Shown here: positions 47,199-58,502 of the stretch, piece after piece
Layout of the letters: every line of letters begins with the position of its first letter
Numbering within the stretch: the stretch's first letter is position 1
DNA from: Zanthoxylum bungeanum
Lineage: Eukaryota > Streptophyta > Magnoliopsida > Sapindales > Rutaceae
Reading direction: 5' to 3'
NCBI GenBank assembly: GCA_019454045.1
Contig: SKCR01015031.1
Location: 40,603 to 104,602 of the forward strand
Length of the DNA: 64,000 nt
Notes under the pieces: model-generated
The model's input: only the letters and a program-made list of their open reading frames with translations
Told to the model about the DNA's origin: nothing
Databases searched by the model: none
Position numbers and translations under genes: made by a program

Positions 47199-48434
47199 TC
47201 AAGGAGGTTTCAGCGTCGTTTTGCATGTCCGATCAAAGACAATCCCGTGAGCGTTGCTTTTGAAGGGTCTCTTCCAACGGTAAAGTGGCAAAAAGAGTTT
47301 TGTCTCATTCAGTGCTTGTGCCACCTTTTTAATCTTTGTTGCTCCAGTGGTTCCTGAAAAGAAAGAAAGAAAATCAGGAGGTCTTGTATGGTGCTTGACT
47401 TGGAATGGAAGTTCCATTCTGTCAAGCTTCTGGTTGATATCTTTATATTGTACTCCCCAAAACAGCGATGTTTCTCCTAAATGTTCTGGATCTTTGATAA
47501 GTTCAGACATTTGCTCCTCCATTTGCTCTGTTTCTTGCTCCACCTTTTCTTCACAGATGAGTTTGAAAATTTCTGCATTCAGCTCTTCATCTGTCATCTG
47601 TGAAATACATGTTTCAAAATTTTCAACCTGAGGAGAAATGTTAGTTTTTAGGTCTTCATCCTCTGATCTGGTTGAAATGATTGGCTCAGGTAGATCTTCA
47701 TCAAACATTTGTGCAATGGAATCTCCAAGATCTTCATTTTGAGAATACAGAATTTCATCCTCAATTTTTGATGCAGTTGGCACAAACAGCTCAGTTTCAT
47801 CCTCGTCAGAATCTGAAAAATAGAAATCAAATCGAGACTTTGTCGGTTCGGGTTCCTGAACTGATACCTCTGGTTCTTGATTCTCCTCAGCCTCCTCTTT
47901 TGCTAAAGTGTCATCGTGAAATGTTTGGTACTCTGAGGCTTCATCTGAAAATGATTCTTGAGGTATATAGCTCTGGTTTTCTATTAATTGTCTGATCTGA
48001 TCTGTCATTCTCTCTGTATGGATCCTGCGTTACTCTGAATTTGTGCATCAAATCGAACTGCTTGTTCTTTGAACGTGTGAATCAATTGATCTTCCTCAGA
48101 TGGTTCTGGTTCTTGATAAGAATCGAAGGAAGATGGTGGATAAGATAGAAAAATGTGATGATTCTTCGTACCGTGGTTGATTCCAAAAATTCTGCCACTC
48201 TGAAAGGTAAATACTTGATCGCTCGGGTGGTTGCCATCACAAATATACACATCTCCCCATTTCATTCTGTTGAGCAAATGTAGTATTGCTTGATTCTGAA
48301 TTCCAGTGATAATTGTTGGGCTGGACAACAGGCCTCAGAAAACTAGACTGTTGCTCCCAGATTTGGGGTGTATCTTCTTGTAAAGTTCGTGATTTCTCAA
48401 TTTCCCAATAGTGTTCCATTTTTTTTTTAATCAC
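47199..48434 (-). pseudogene. gag-derived acidic ORF of element H, two frameshifts
   Basis: Three minus-strand frames join into one former ORF of about 410 codons: 48434 to about 48300, then 48328-48005, then 48008-47199. The second and third overlap by ATGA, consistent with a 1-nt indel. The junction region (RFDAQIQSNAGSIQR and then MTDQIRQLIENQ) resembles the helical gag C-terminus of Athila-like elements. It is followed by a strongly acidic stretch (SDSDEDETELFVP, DEELNAEIFKLICEEK), then LPLYRWKRPFKSNAHGIVFD. No zinc knuckle, protease, RT or integrase motif is present. I do not recognise the C-terminal part. The protein could be a trans-acting or packaging gag derivative; that is inference. 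Confidence 0.6.
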
Positions 48435-48531
48435 CTGAAAACAAAAGAAATAAAAATTACAAAATAAAAGAAAGAAAATTAGATATAAGTAATTTAGATA
48501 GTTTCAAAATTAACAACTCAAGAAAAATAAG

Positions 48532-48549
48532 TCCCCGGCAACGGCGCCA
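48532..48549 (-). other. primer-binding site of element H
   Basis: The minus strand reads TGGCGCCGTTGCCGGGGA, the standard Athila/Tat primer site, 6 nt inside the 5' LTR. It fixes the orientation and superfamily of H. Confidence 0.95.
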
Positions 48550-48555
48550 AAAACT

Positions 48556-50411
48556 TGACCGGCGTAAACACACACGTATAACGCAAGCGCACGTATCGTT
48601 CAAGTAGTATAAAAATATCGATCCCACGAGGACTTAATTCCTACTGTTGTTATTAATTGTTGATACTATTTATTTACAAATATCTAATTATAGGGAGAAT
48701 GGAATTGATTGCTTGAAATGATTTTATTTGTAGATTTACTAAATAAATAAAAAGACAAAAGATAAAAGAAAATACTAAGGAAAATAAAAAGACTTAAAGA
48801 TCTAGGGTTGTGAATCTTTCTAATATCAATTAAAAGATGAAGTAGTTAAATCATAGTTGGGTAAATTATTGAATTATTAATCTGGAACACTAAATTATGT
48901 AAAAGCCTCTTCCAAATGATCATTTACAAATACCTAGTATAATCTAATTGAACATATGTCTATGTCAATTAAATTACCTAGATTCATTAAGATTGAGTTC
49001 CAATTATGACTACCCCCGCCCAACAGGTATATTCCTATCCTGTAAGGAAATCTATTAAAGGTTTATCTATCCTTAAAGAAGATCGTGGGTTGTTGAGACT
49101 AAGGTCTTAAACTTAAAATCCCTATGTCTAGTTCATTTTAAGTTTATCTAAATCAATTTTATTAATGGCCAATTAATAAAAAGGCATTAGATTATGACTC
49201 AATAAATAACTCTTTTAAATTACTCAAACTATAATCTAACCCTTTTAAAACCGGTTATATTAGATTTTATCACAACCCTAGATATTTAATTTAGTTACTA
49301 TATTAGATTAAAACTGATATAAACTTAAAAGACAGAAAATGAAATTGCAGAAAGTAATTAAAATAAATAAATGAAATGCTAAGGTAAAAGGAAATAACTT
49401 CTACTATAACTATTTAGATATCTCCATAAATAATAATATATTAACTTGTGATATTTTAAACCAACCGTCCAGAATGGCGGTATCCTGATTAAGTCAAATT
49501 CAAATATACCAGCCATAAGGCGGAACAGAAATATAAATTTAACCAACCGACCTAGAATGGCGGTATCCTCATTAAGTCAGGTTTAACCAGTTTAAATTGA
49601 ATAACCAACCGACCTAGAATGGCGGTATCTTTTTATTAATTCAGATTTTAATAGTTTATATATCATATTTTAAGGGAGATTAATCTAAATAGCAAAAGTA
49701 AAAGAATTACCTTATTACCTCAGCATATTACCCGAGTTACCCCCTCATGGATGGTTAGAATTACTACTACAAAGCGAAATAAAACTGAATAAAAGAAGAA
49801 AAATATGAAGAACTCTCAATTTATTCATAAGGATTTCAGAGGAAGAGTACATTTGAAACTAAAAATTCGAAATCTATTTATAGGCAAAAAAATCTAATTT
49901 TTTATTATTATTTTTCTGATTTTTATTATTTATTATTTTTTTTCTGATTTTTATTTTTTTATTATTATTTTTTTTGGATCGCTGAATTTTCGACACGTGG
50001 CATGGTGTGCTAAAAATGACGGCTCGTTGAATCTTTGACACGTGGCATGGTGGTTAAATTACTAAAATACCCTCGGTGTCGGGATGCCCAAAATTACCAA
50101 AATACCCTTTTCACCAAATTTCACTTTTGCTCCAAATCACCTCCAGAATATCTTCTTGAAACTTTATTTCGGTGTCGGGATGTCCAAAATTACCAAAATT
50201 TGTGTCGGGACGTCCAAAATTACCAAAATACCATTTTTGCCAAATTTCACCAAATTTCACAGTTTTGCTTCAAATCACCTCCAGAATGTCCTGAAACTTT
50301 ATTTATCTACAAAATAACACAAAACACATCAAAATATTCACAAAACTCAAGAAACTATACAAAACATTAAGTTAAATGAGTGGGAAATAGTGATACATTT
50401 ATCACTCATCA
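48556..50411 (-). repeat. 5' LTR of element H
   Basis: Nearly identical to 43564-45421, with scattered single-base changes and short indels. ABRE-like boxes lie at 49994-49999 and 50039-50044. On the minus strand it begins TGATGAGTGATAAATG. Confidence 0.9.
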
Positions 50412-50416
50412 CAGGG

Positions 50417-51598
50417 CTTGTAGCGAAAAGGTATCGTTATCAACATTGTGTCGATTATGACGAAACCTTTTACTCGTTTCCATGGTTAAATCCATTTGGA
50501 TAATGCTTGCTGATGCTGCATGTTTCATTTATGAAATATGACAGCTGAATGTCAAAACCTCTTTCCTTAACGAAAACCTTTTGGAGGATGTTTACAACAT
50601 CCTGACAGTTTTTTCGTACCAAAACTAGCAAACAAGGTTTGGAAGTTAATTCGATCCATGGATGGATTGAAGCAAGCATTGCGTTCTTGGAACGATATCG
50701 TTTTGATGTAATCATAATGGTGTATGATTTAATTCAAAATGAAAATGATTCTTGTGTATATAAGGAGGTTAGTGGGAGCGCACTGATAGTGAAAGTCCTA
50801 AATAATGATAATATACCATTTCTAGGAAATGATATTCCCATAATACAATCGGTGAAAGCTTGGCTTTCATGTAAAATTCTCCGTAGAATTCTTGAAAGAA
50901 ACAACCTTTATTCTAGGAATAAAGATCTATTGGGATAGATTTAAAGTTGTTAATACTCTCCGAGAACTCGTACATTGAAATAAATATACGCGACCTGGTG
51001 TCTCATACGCTTTAAGCATATGGAGTCACAATCAGGCCAATCCAAGTGATAGTCACTGGATTGATGTTAAGAACATCCTTTAGTATCTTAGATGAACTAA
51101 GGATGCTGTCTTATACTATGGAGAAGGAGAACTTTAAGTGACTGGATTCACTACTGCAAGTTTCCAAATCGATAAAAACGACTATAAGTCGTAACAACGG
51201 TACTATAAAGTTTGCATAACGGAACAGTGAGCTGGAAATCTTCCAAGCAAGATACTGTTGCCGAATAAACAACACAAGCGGGTTATTTCTGCAGCTGAGG
51301 CAGCAATAGAAGCCTTTTGGATCGATAATAATCCTAATCAGATTAAGAGTAATTCTGTTAGGAGCTGAGCTAGGCTACAACACAGGCTAAAGAGTTAATG
51401 GTCTCATCAACGATCCATATATATACTTCAACTGTTCATCTGATTCATTCGGATCATACATCGTGGCGATGTGATGATCGAATAAATGCATAAGATGATA
51501 ACACTGCAAATCCGCTGATGAAAGCTTTTTCCTAAGCAGAAGTTTGAGCGAACCGTACATAGTTCGAGTGTAGGACACTTGAGTGATTGGCTATAGGC
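50417..51598 (+). pseudogene. pol: element G RT core and RNase H
   Basis: This continues the RT reading after H (GLVAKRY-like at 50417). The 99-residue frame 50639-50938 carries the VIIMVYDLIQNENDSCVYKEVSGSA block. The catalytic YVDD is replaced by NNDN at 50801-50812, followed by GNDIP. RNase H remains lie at about 51230-51580. The polypurine tract follows at 51600. Confidence 0.85.
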
Positions 51599-51610
51599 CA
51601 AGTGGGAGAT

Positions 51611-53617
51611 TGATGGACTGCTATGGCCCATAGCATCACTATTTGTACAGATAATGGTGTTGTTGTACAAATTAACTATGTGACAAAGGAAATTGCCCTT
51701 TTATCATTTGTAATTAGATTACCTAGATGTATAAATGATAGAAGGTCCTTATGATTAGTTCCGGATTGAGATGATATGAGACAGTATCAATCCATGAAGG
51801 TTTAATCATTAAATATCCCTAGTCAGAGTATTATCGATATTGGACATCGATAATGCGTAAAAGATTAATATTACACTTGTGCGCGTTGTAGGAGCATAAC
51901 ATCATAGTTATCATATATTTGGGTATTGGATACTCATGCAAATGTAATAGGAGGTTGTGTTCACCGATGGTACGGGAACAGCTTCGCTCTGGAATTTCAT
52001 TGGTAGTATGACTATGTGTCTATGGAAGTCCGAATCAGGGTAGGTGTATTTGGTCTTAACCTGAGACTTGCACCGCTAATACTTGCGACAATCAATATAC
52101 TTTGGTTTTTGTCATCCAGGGATTTAACCGGGTTTTGTGTACGCCTCTTCTGGGTATATTGATAATCGTAGTGTATTGGGTGTGATGTCAAGACGGAAGT
52201 ATCACTCCAGTCATAGTGGAGATTATGATCACGTAGGATACAGAACTGGTTCTCTTATATGCTGCAGCTATCGGGATATTATGACTAGGTCATGTTTATC
52301 CGATTATAGAGACTAGTTACCAGAGATCCGATATGTGCTTCGTATGGGGCAGACACATTTCCAACCCCAGGCCTTGCACGTGACATCCGATGCTGGATCG
52401 AAATACGCAATACTACGTATACTACGCCTGATATAGATCACATATTCCAGTAAGAATATTTCTGGAGAATTGGGTAGGCACGGTGCTTTGCTAGAAGCCA
52501 ACCATGTCTTGAAAATCGGTAAAAACGTAGTACTAGTTACGTACGTGTTCGGATAGTTCGACGACCGGATTTACTGCCAACATATCCGGGGAACTCATGG
52601 GTCGCTTCCCGAAGATTCACCGATGACGTATGACTCGCACTTTATTAATCTGGGATTAACTAGTTGAGAGAGAAAATTTATCTGGGATTAATTACGAAGA
52701 TATTTCATCTGGGATAAAATATTATTTAAAGAGAGAGAATGATTAATTTGGAATTAATCGATAAAATAATATATTTGATATATTATAGGAAATTGGATTT
52801 CGACGCAAAATTGAAATTAGATTTTAATTGGGGCGAACGAGTTAATTTAGAATTAATTCGTTAGGGACGTGAATAGTAATTTTGCTAGGCACAATTATTT
52901 AATTAAATTAGATTTAATTTCGTTGCAACGGAAAATTTGTTAATTTGGAATTAGCGAACCCGAGCCCGAGAGTGTTTACGGGCACACTCGCATTGCGAAT
53001 TTAAGTGCGGCCCACAAGTCACATCAAGCGTCAAATCACTAGTCAATCGATTGATGTGATGTCTAGTCACTTTGAGTGATGTGACAACTTGTCACTTGTG
53101 ATTGATGGTGGTAGTTGGAAAACTTTAATGCTTGTACCTTTTGACTTTTGGAAATTCAAAATTATTGTATATGTTTTAATTGATTTTGGAAATCATTTAA
53201 CCTAACAACAACTTCATCTCCTCTCTCTCTCCCTCACGGCCTTGGGCCATTTTCTTCTCTCAAAATTTTTCTTCCATGGCCGAAACTTGGAGGATGAAGA
53301 TGGTGATTTTTGTGGCAAAAATCACCAAGAGCTAGCACTCAAAAGAGGACATACAAAGGTGATAGGGAATCTTTTTCATGAGCTTGGAATCACCATTTCC
53401 ATAGCTTGGAGCTTGGAGATCCATTCATGGAGGTTGACCGAATTATGGAGGAGAACAAAAAACCCACTTTCGAGAGCTTCTAGAAGGAGCACAAGGATTT
53501 TTGTTCATCGCGTCGCAAAAGTCGATCGTTGTAAGTATGATTCCGCCATGCTTTTACGAGTATTCACATGTGTTTCATTACTTGAATTGATCCTTGGGAC
53601 TTAATAGAAACCCAACA
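51611..53617 (+). repeat. 3' LTR of copia element G
   Basis: It starts TGATGGACTGCTATGGCCC after AAGTGGGAGAT and ends GAAACCCAACA. It resembles the D LTR more than the G 5' LTR. The inverted-repeat chain is at about 52640-52960. It contains a 120-residue plus frame (53242-53604) that is LTR sequence shared in part with other LTRs and not a gene. Confidence 0.85.
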
Positions 53618-55296
53618 TGAGGGATTATTAGACATATGTGATGACCCCGACTTGTATAGTTCAGAAAGGTCGTTCATGTTCTTCGTGAATTCGGAGATGA
53701 TCGAATTACATATATATTAGCTAGGCTTATATGACGAACATGTCTGAACTTAGAGAGTCCCAATATGAAGTGTACTCATTGAGCACTTGGGTAGCCGATT
53801 AATTTTGATAAAAGAAAATACTCGATATTCTAATTATCAACTAAGATAATCAAGTGTTATTGGATAACATTGATTATTTACTTTGACCTAATTGGATTAA
53901 TTAGATTAATTGAATAATTACTAAAGGGCTTAATAGTAAAATCATGATTATCTCTACCATTTGAGGATATTATGGTAATATAAGTATGTAATAATATGTG
54001 GTTTTGGCTTGATTTAATTGAATTAAATCAAATTGGCAAACATTTAACTAATCCATTTCCTAATCATTGGCTTGATTTAATTGGATTAAATCAAAATGAG
54101 AGACAATGGAGATTAGTCATACCTAATTATACATATTTGGACAAATTAGATTAAGCCCACCTGAAAGTTGATTACAACTTTTATTAATTAAAAATTACCT
54201 AAGTTTTTCTATAAATAGCAAGCTTTATGAAGGTTTTAATTAAGAAAAGCAAAAGCTTGAGAAATCTAAGTACAAGCAAATTCTTAGAGAAATTAGCCTA
54301 AGTTGGAGAAGTGTTTAGAGAAGCTTGTGAGGTCTCTACAACAATTCATCTAGGAGAAATCAAGATTCATCTAGGAGAAATCAAGATTTGATCTTGGATT
54401 GAAGCTTGCTAACATTGGAATCAAGATTGGATCTTGGAGTGAAGCTTGCAAACCGTGGAGGTTCTCCTACCATTTCAACAAAGAGAAGTATATTTGATCC
54501 TTGCATCAAGCTTGCTAGGTAAGTTTGAACTTCTCTTAAGTTATGTTCTTTTATACTTTGGATGCATGATCACATAACTTAATGTTGAAATAAGGCTAAT
54601 AAATTGTGTTAGGATGCTTTGGAAGTATAAACACAATATGTTTGTTATTAGGTCAAAATATTTATGTTAGACATAAACATAAAATTAGATCTTGGAACAC
54701 TAGATTAAAGTTTAGAGCTATGACTACCATTCTAGAATCACTTAACCACCTTTTGGTGACCTAGAATTATTTACGAGACATTTCTTATTGGGATTCTAAT
54801 TTTGTTTGTGTATTGGATTCAAAATTTACGTAAGTGCGTATTTACAATAAATTTATATTTTTTGTAAAAATATTTTATTTTTGAAATACTTAATTTTTAT
54901 TTTATAACATGTGTTGATATTGATTTTGATGTTAAAAATTAATTTTGGGTGTTTTTGAAGTGTTTAGGGAAGACCGGAAGAAATTAGGGTAATAGACCCT
55001 AATTCTTTCAGCTCACTGGAAAGTGAGCTGAAGGAAATTAAATTTGAAAACAAAAAAAAATTAAGTGATCAGCGCGCAGTGCACACTACAGTGCGCTGCG
55101 CGCGCGTACGTGCTATACGTGCTGATTTTGTTTTATGTGGTTCTTGCGCTTCTGGACTCCGATTCAACCTTGGTTTTTTTCCTATACACTCGTAATGAAA
55201 TATAATACTTTATTAAATTATTTAAAATTACACCCATACTTGATATCCACGGGTTGTGCACCGATCCGACCCTAGGGTTCCACAACTGTCCCAATA
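53618..55296 (+). repeat. 5' LTR of copia element P, left end missing
   Basis: Similar in reverse to 8532-10225 of the E LTR. The first roughly 880 bp of the LTR, as judged from E, are absent, and the G 3' LTR abuts directly. It ends CTGTCCCAATA (CA decayed to TA). It holds two 10-bp-arm palindromes TTGATTTAAT (54009-54031 with TGA centre, 54072-54094 with TGG) and a GC-rich hairpin at 55071-55110. Confidence 0.8.
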
Positions 55297-55299
55297 GAA

Positions 55300-55310
55300 T
55301 GGTATCAGAG
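55300..55310 (+). other. primer-binding site of copia element P
   Basis: TGGTATCAGAG, a perfect initiator-methionine tRNA primer site, 3 nt inside the LTR end. Confidence 0.9.
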
Positions 55311-56065
55311 ACAAGGCTTAACCACACAACACATGTTTTTGAATCTATGCCATAATAATTTTAATTTAATTATGCATAAGACATATTGGATATGTAAAGC
55401 ATGTTTTAAATTAAAATTTTGACCTAATTAAATTAGTGACTTGATTATCATAAATCTCTCATAATTAGGTGATCACTTTATTTAAGTAATAATATTAGTA
55501 ATGTTGGAGTATTATTAGATGGTCTGTCTTGTCAATACAGAGATAAATGAGTTCTTACGACTTATATCCAAGACCGTCATTATTGTGAGGGTATAAGTGA
55601 TCATAACTTAGGTCGCTCTGGTAAAAAATTAGATGTAGCGTGATCAGTCAACACAGTCACCCAATACCATCATTATTGTGAGGGTGTACATACGAAGCTC
55701 ATTAGTGCACATTGACAAGTATACATATGGAATACGTCTTAATCCAAGACCATCGCTAATGTGAGGATAAGAAACGGTTCAGGACCAATCTAGGAGTCAC
55801 ATGAATATGATTTACCTTGGAAGTCAACCTAATGAGTTTATAAAGGCCAAGACCATCGATAGTGTGAGGCTGAAGTAAATGTCATGAGTTCCACTTCCCG
55901 CTATGGAATTTTGATAGTCAAATTCCTATTTTTCCATTAAGGGAGATTACAGAATTATGTAAAGTAGTGGGAGGGCACTAATAGATTTAAAATTCCATAT
56001 TCAATTAGTGTTATTATTTTTGAAATGAAAAATATTTTGCTACTGTTTAAAATGTTGTCTTGTAG
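55311..56065 (+). other. untranslated leader of copia element P with four iterons
   Basis: No coding frame. Four copies of GACC(A/G)TC followed by T(A/T)(A/G)TGTGAGG-type sequence lie at 55572-55590, 55665-55684, 55748-55766 and 55851-55869, spaced 83-103 bp apart. Position between PBS and gag suggests a packaging or translation element; that is inference. Confidence 0.65.
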
Positions 56066-56346
56066 ATGGCTTCCGCTAATCAATTGATGAGATTTTTGGA
56101 TACCAATAAGCTAAAAGGAGCCGAGAACTATTTCGAATGGGAAATGAACATACGCCTTGTCTTGGAGTTTGAAAATTTGACTTATGTCACTATCAATCGA
56201 CTGCCTGTTGAAATCGATCCTGACTCCACTCCAGAATACCAAGAAACTTTTAATATATGGAAGGATGATAACCTGAAGGTGAAATCCTACATCTTGGGAT
56301 TGATGGTTTCAGATTTGTTGAGACAGTACATAGAGGTACCAGATGC
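56066..56346 (+). pseudogene. gag: copia gag N-terminus of element P, cut by element Q
   Basis: The frame starts MASANQLMRFLDTNKLKGAE, then NYFEWEMNIRLVLEFENLTY and NIWKDDNLKVKSYILGLM. This is the N-terminal half of a copia gag (the N-terminal LxGxNYxxW-type motif, here LKGAENYFEW). After 93 codons the sequence becomes the LTR of Q; the apparent 112-residue frame runs into that LTR by chance. No stop or shift occurs in the P part, so P gag was intact when Q landed, at least up to here. The rest of P should lie beyond the window. Confidence 0.85.
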
Positions 56347-58489
56347 TGTAGGAAACGTTTTCCTTGAGCCGCGGAAATGGTTTAGGCATACAGATCGGAC
56401 TTAAAATTTTTTTTTTCCCTTCCATTTAAATTGCCGAATGTTACTGCCACCACCACCGAAATTTTACTTCAGTTTTAGATAAAATTCCAGCCCCGAAAAA
56501 GCCCCGGAACAGTCCCCAAACAGCTCCGAACATCCAGACAAAAACTGGACTGTTTTGGACTCGATTCGCGCCCAACGCACTGCAGAAACAACCCCTGAAA
56601 TGTATGGACTAAGGCTGTGTTTCGGTTATGATTTTTCACTTGAAAAAAGCCCCAAAACACCACAAAATGTTCCCCAAAAAAACTGGATTAAAATGAAACC
56701 AAATCGAGTTCCATTTCACCAAGTATAAGTGCGGTAGTGAGCAAAACAAAGCCTCACTGCCGAGTACAACAAGAATAAGATGATTTGTTCGACACCACAA
56801 AGTCTTCCGAACTAGATCTCGTTACCAACAGAAACTTGTGTGGGCAAGACTCACAAAATAATCCCTAAACATTTTAGAGATTTAATCACACTTGATATTT
56901 GTTTTTAATTTCTTCTTTTTCTTTCTTTTGTTTTGTCTCAACTTTTGAGAGAGAATGAAGAAGAAGAAGATGGAGGCTAGGGTTAGAATGAGAGGCTTAG
57001 GCAAAAAGAAAAATAAATCTTTTTTTATACCTAGGGTTATTTGTTTCCAAAACAAACAAACCCTACATATTCCTCCATGTCAAAATTCGGCCAAGGGATA
57101 ACTTTTCCTCTTTAATTTTTGTAACATAAATCAAGAATTGATTGTCATCATCATGACAAAATTAAATTACAAAATAAATGATATAATAGTCTTTTCAAAT
57201 TGATAACTTCCAAAGCTATCAATAGGCTTTCCAAAAATTATTTTTGGAATCTCAAAATAATATCCTTATTTATTAAATCATATATCTAATATAATTTAAT
57301 AATTTATAATTAATAATTATCAAATAATTATTAATAAGACCATATGTTAAACTTTAACAAAAAGTTCAAAGTGTGACATAATAATATTTTTAATCAGATT
57401 AAGAATATTTATACATATGTAAGTATATAATTGGACTCCAATTATACTAAATCAGCTATAGTATATCGAGATAGCACGGGGACCAAATGGACCTACGGTT
57501 TCGAGCTCCAATAATCTCAAAATATTAATTAAGCTCTTAATTAAATATTCCAAATTATTAACTCCAGGTATTCCACTAAAAACCCGAAGTTGCACTCTCG
57601 TTGCCGTATATGATATATTAAGTCGAACCAAGTCGGTCTCCATCGATATAGTCAATGTATACGAATTGACCCTTCAAGAGTATCTCGTAATTAGAGCTGG
57701 GTCAAAATGTCCATTATACCCCTCTAATTATTTATACCTTAAGTACCATTGATTCTCTAATGAGCGATTTATTTATAACCATTATGAAATTTAATCTTTC
57801 TATTCATAATAGAAATACTTGAGCGCTCAAACCGTTTAAGTACCGAATCAACCCTTAAGAAAGATAATCATGTACTTCTCGCAAGATGGAGTGAACTCCA
57901 TATCTATGTAAAACGTTCCCAGTTACACAACAGACTATGCCCCCAATGTACGTAGCTATTGGTCGGGACTGCTACACCAACCTCACCTTTGTAAATCAAT
58001 GGACATAGCATGCCATGTAGGAGTTCGTAGTACACTTAGGATTAAGATCAATCCATATATGACCATCTAGTAGATCGAAATGACTTTGTTTAACAAATAT
58101 GATAAGAATGTCATTTCCATCTGGATCCATTCCTATATGATCACATCATATAAGGTGCCTCCATTCTCATGTCTCTACATGAACGATCCCGGATCAAGGT
58201 CGCCATACATATAGAGAATGGACCGCAGCTATAGATAAACCAAAAACAAAGTACCCGCTTTGTTTGCTCTCTATGGACTATTTAAGATTACTAACTTCAG
58301 ACTTAAATCCTATTGTTATGACACTCATACACTAAGTCTGAAGGCACATAAGTAATCTAGGGTAATCAAGATAATTTATAATATGTGAAAATTAAACAAA
58401 CATTTTGATAAATGAATAATGCATCATTTTATTTCAAAACATATAAAGCAGTTTACATTACATGTAGCTCAAGAGCATACATTCTAACA
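56347..58489 (-). repeat. 3' LTR of copia element Q
   Basis: On the minus strand it starts TGTTAGAATGTATGCTC and ends TTTCCTACA. It is bounded on the right by the polypurine tract complement. The first 110 bp at the left match 63883-64000. The length of 2143 bp is inferred from these ends; the other LTR is mostly outside. The 56475-56663 and 57452-57655 frames have no domain. Confidence 0.8.
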
Positions 58490-58502
58490 ATCTCCCACTT
58501 GC

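Larger units (their letters stand above)
43564..50411 (-). mobile_element. non-autonomous gypsy element H (LARD/TR-GAG-like)
   Basis: Two nearly identical 1.86-kb LTRs flank 3.1 kb of internal DNA holding a PBS, one frameshifted acidic ORF and a long 3' region. No protease, RT, RNase H or integrase is present. Flanks CTGGG (43559-43563) and CAGGG (50412-50416) differ at one base and fit a decayed 5-bp target duplication. The target was the G RT gene, whose reading resumes on the other side. LTR similarity suggests that H is one of the younger insertions here. Confidence 0.9.
38361..53617 (+). mobile_element. copia element G, chimeric LTR pair, split by gypsy H
   Basis: The order is 5' LTR (38361-40308), PBS (40310), leader, gag end with an intact zinc knuckle, integrase and RT start up to 43563, gypsy H, then RT and RNase H, a polypurine tract (51600-51610) and a 3' LTR (51611-53617). 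Flanks differ (TCGCA at 38356-38360, TGAGG at 53618-53622). The two LTRs differ strongly, especially in their last 200 bp, so they do not look like the two ends of one insertion. G lacks about 1.4 kb of leader/gag present in B. G excluding H is about 8.4 kb. Confidence 0.8.

Noticed and set aside
53242..53604. 120-residue plus-strand frame
   Set aside because: It lies at the end of the G 3' LTR and matches non-coding ends of other LTRs; no known domain.
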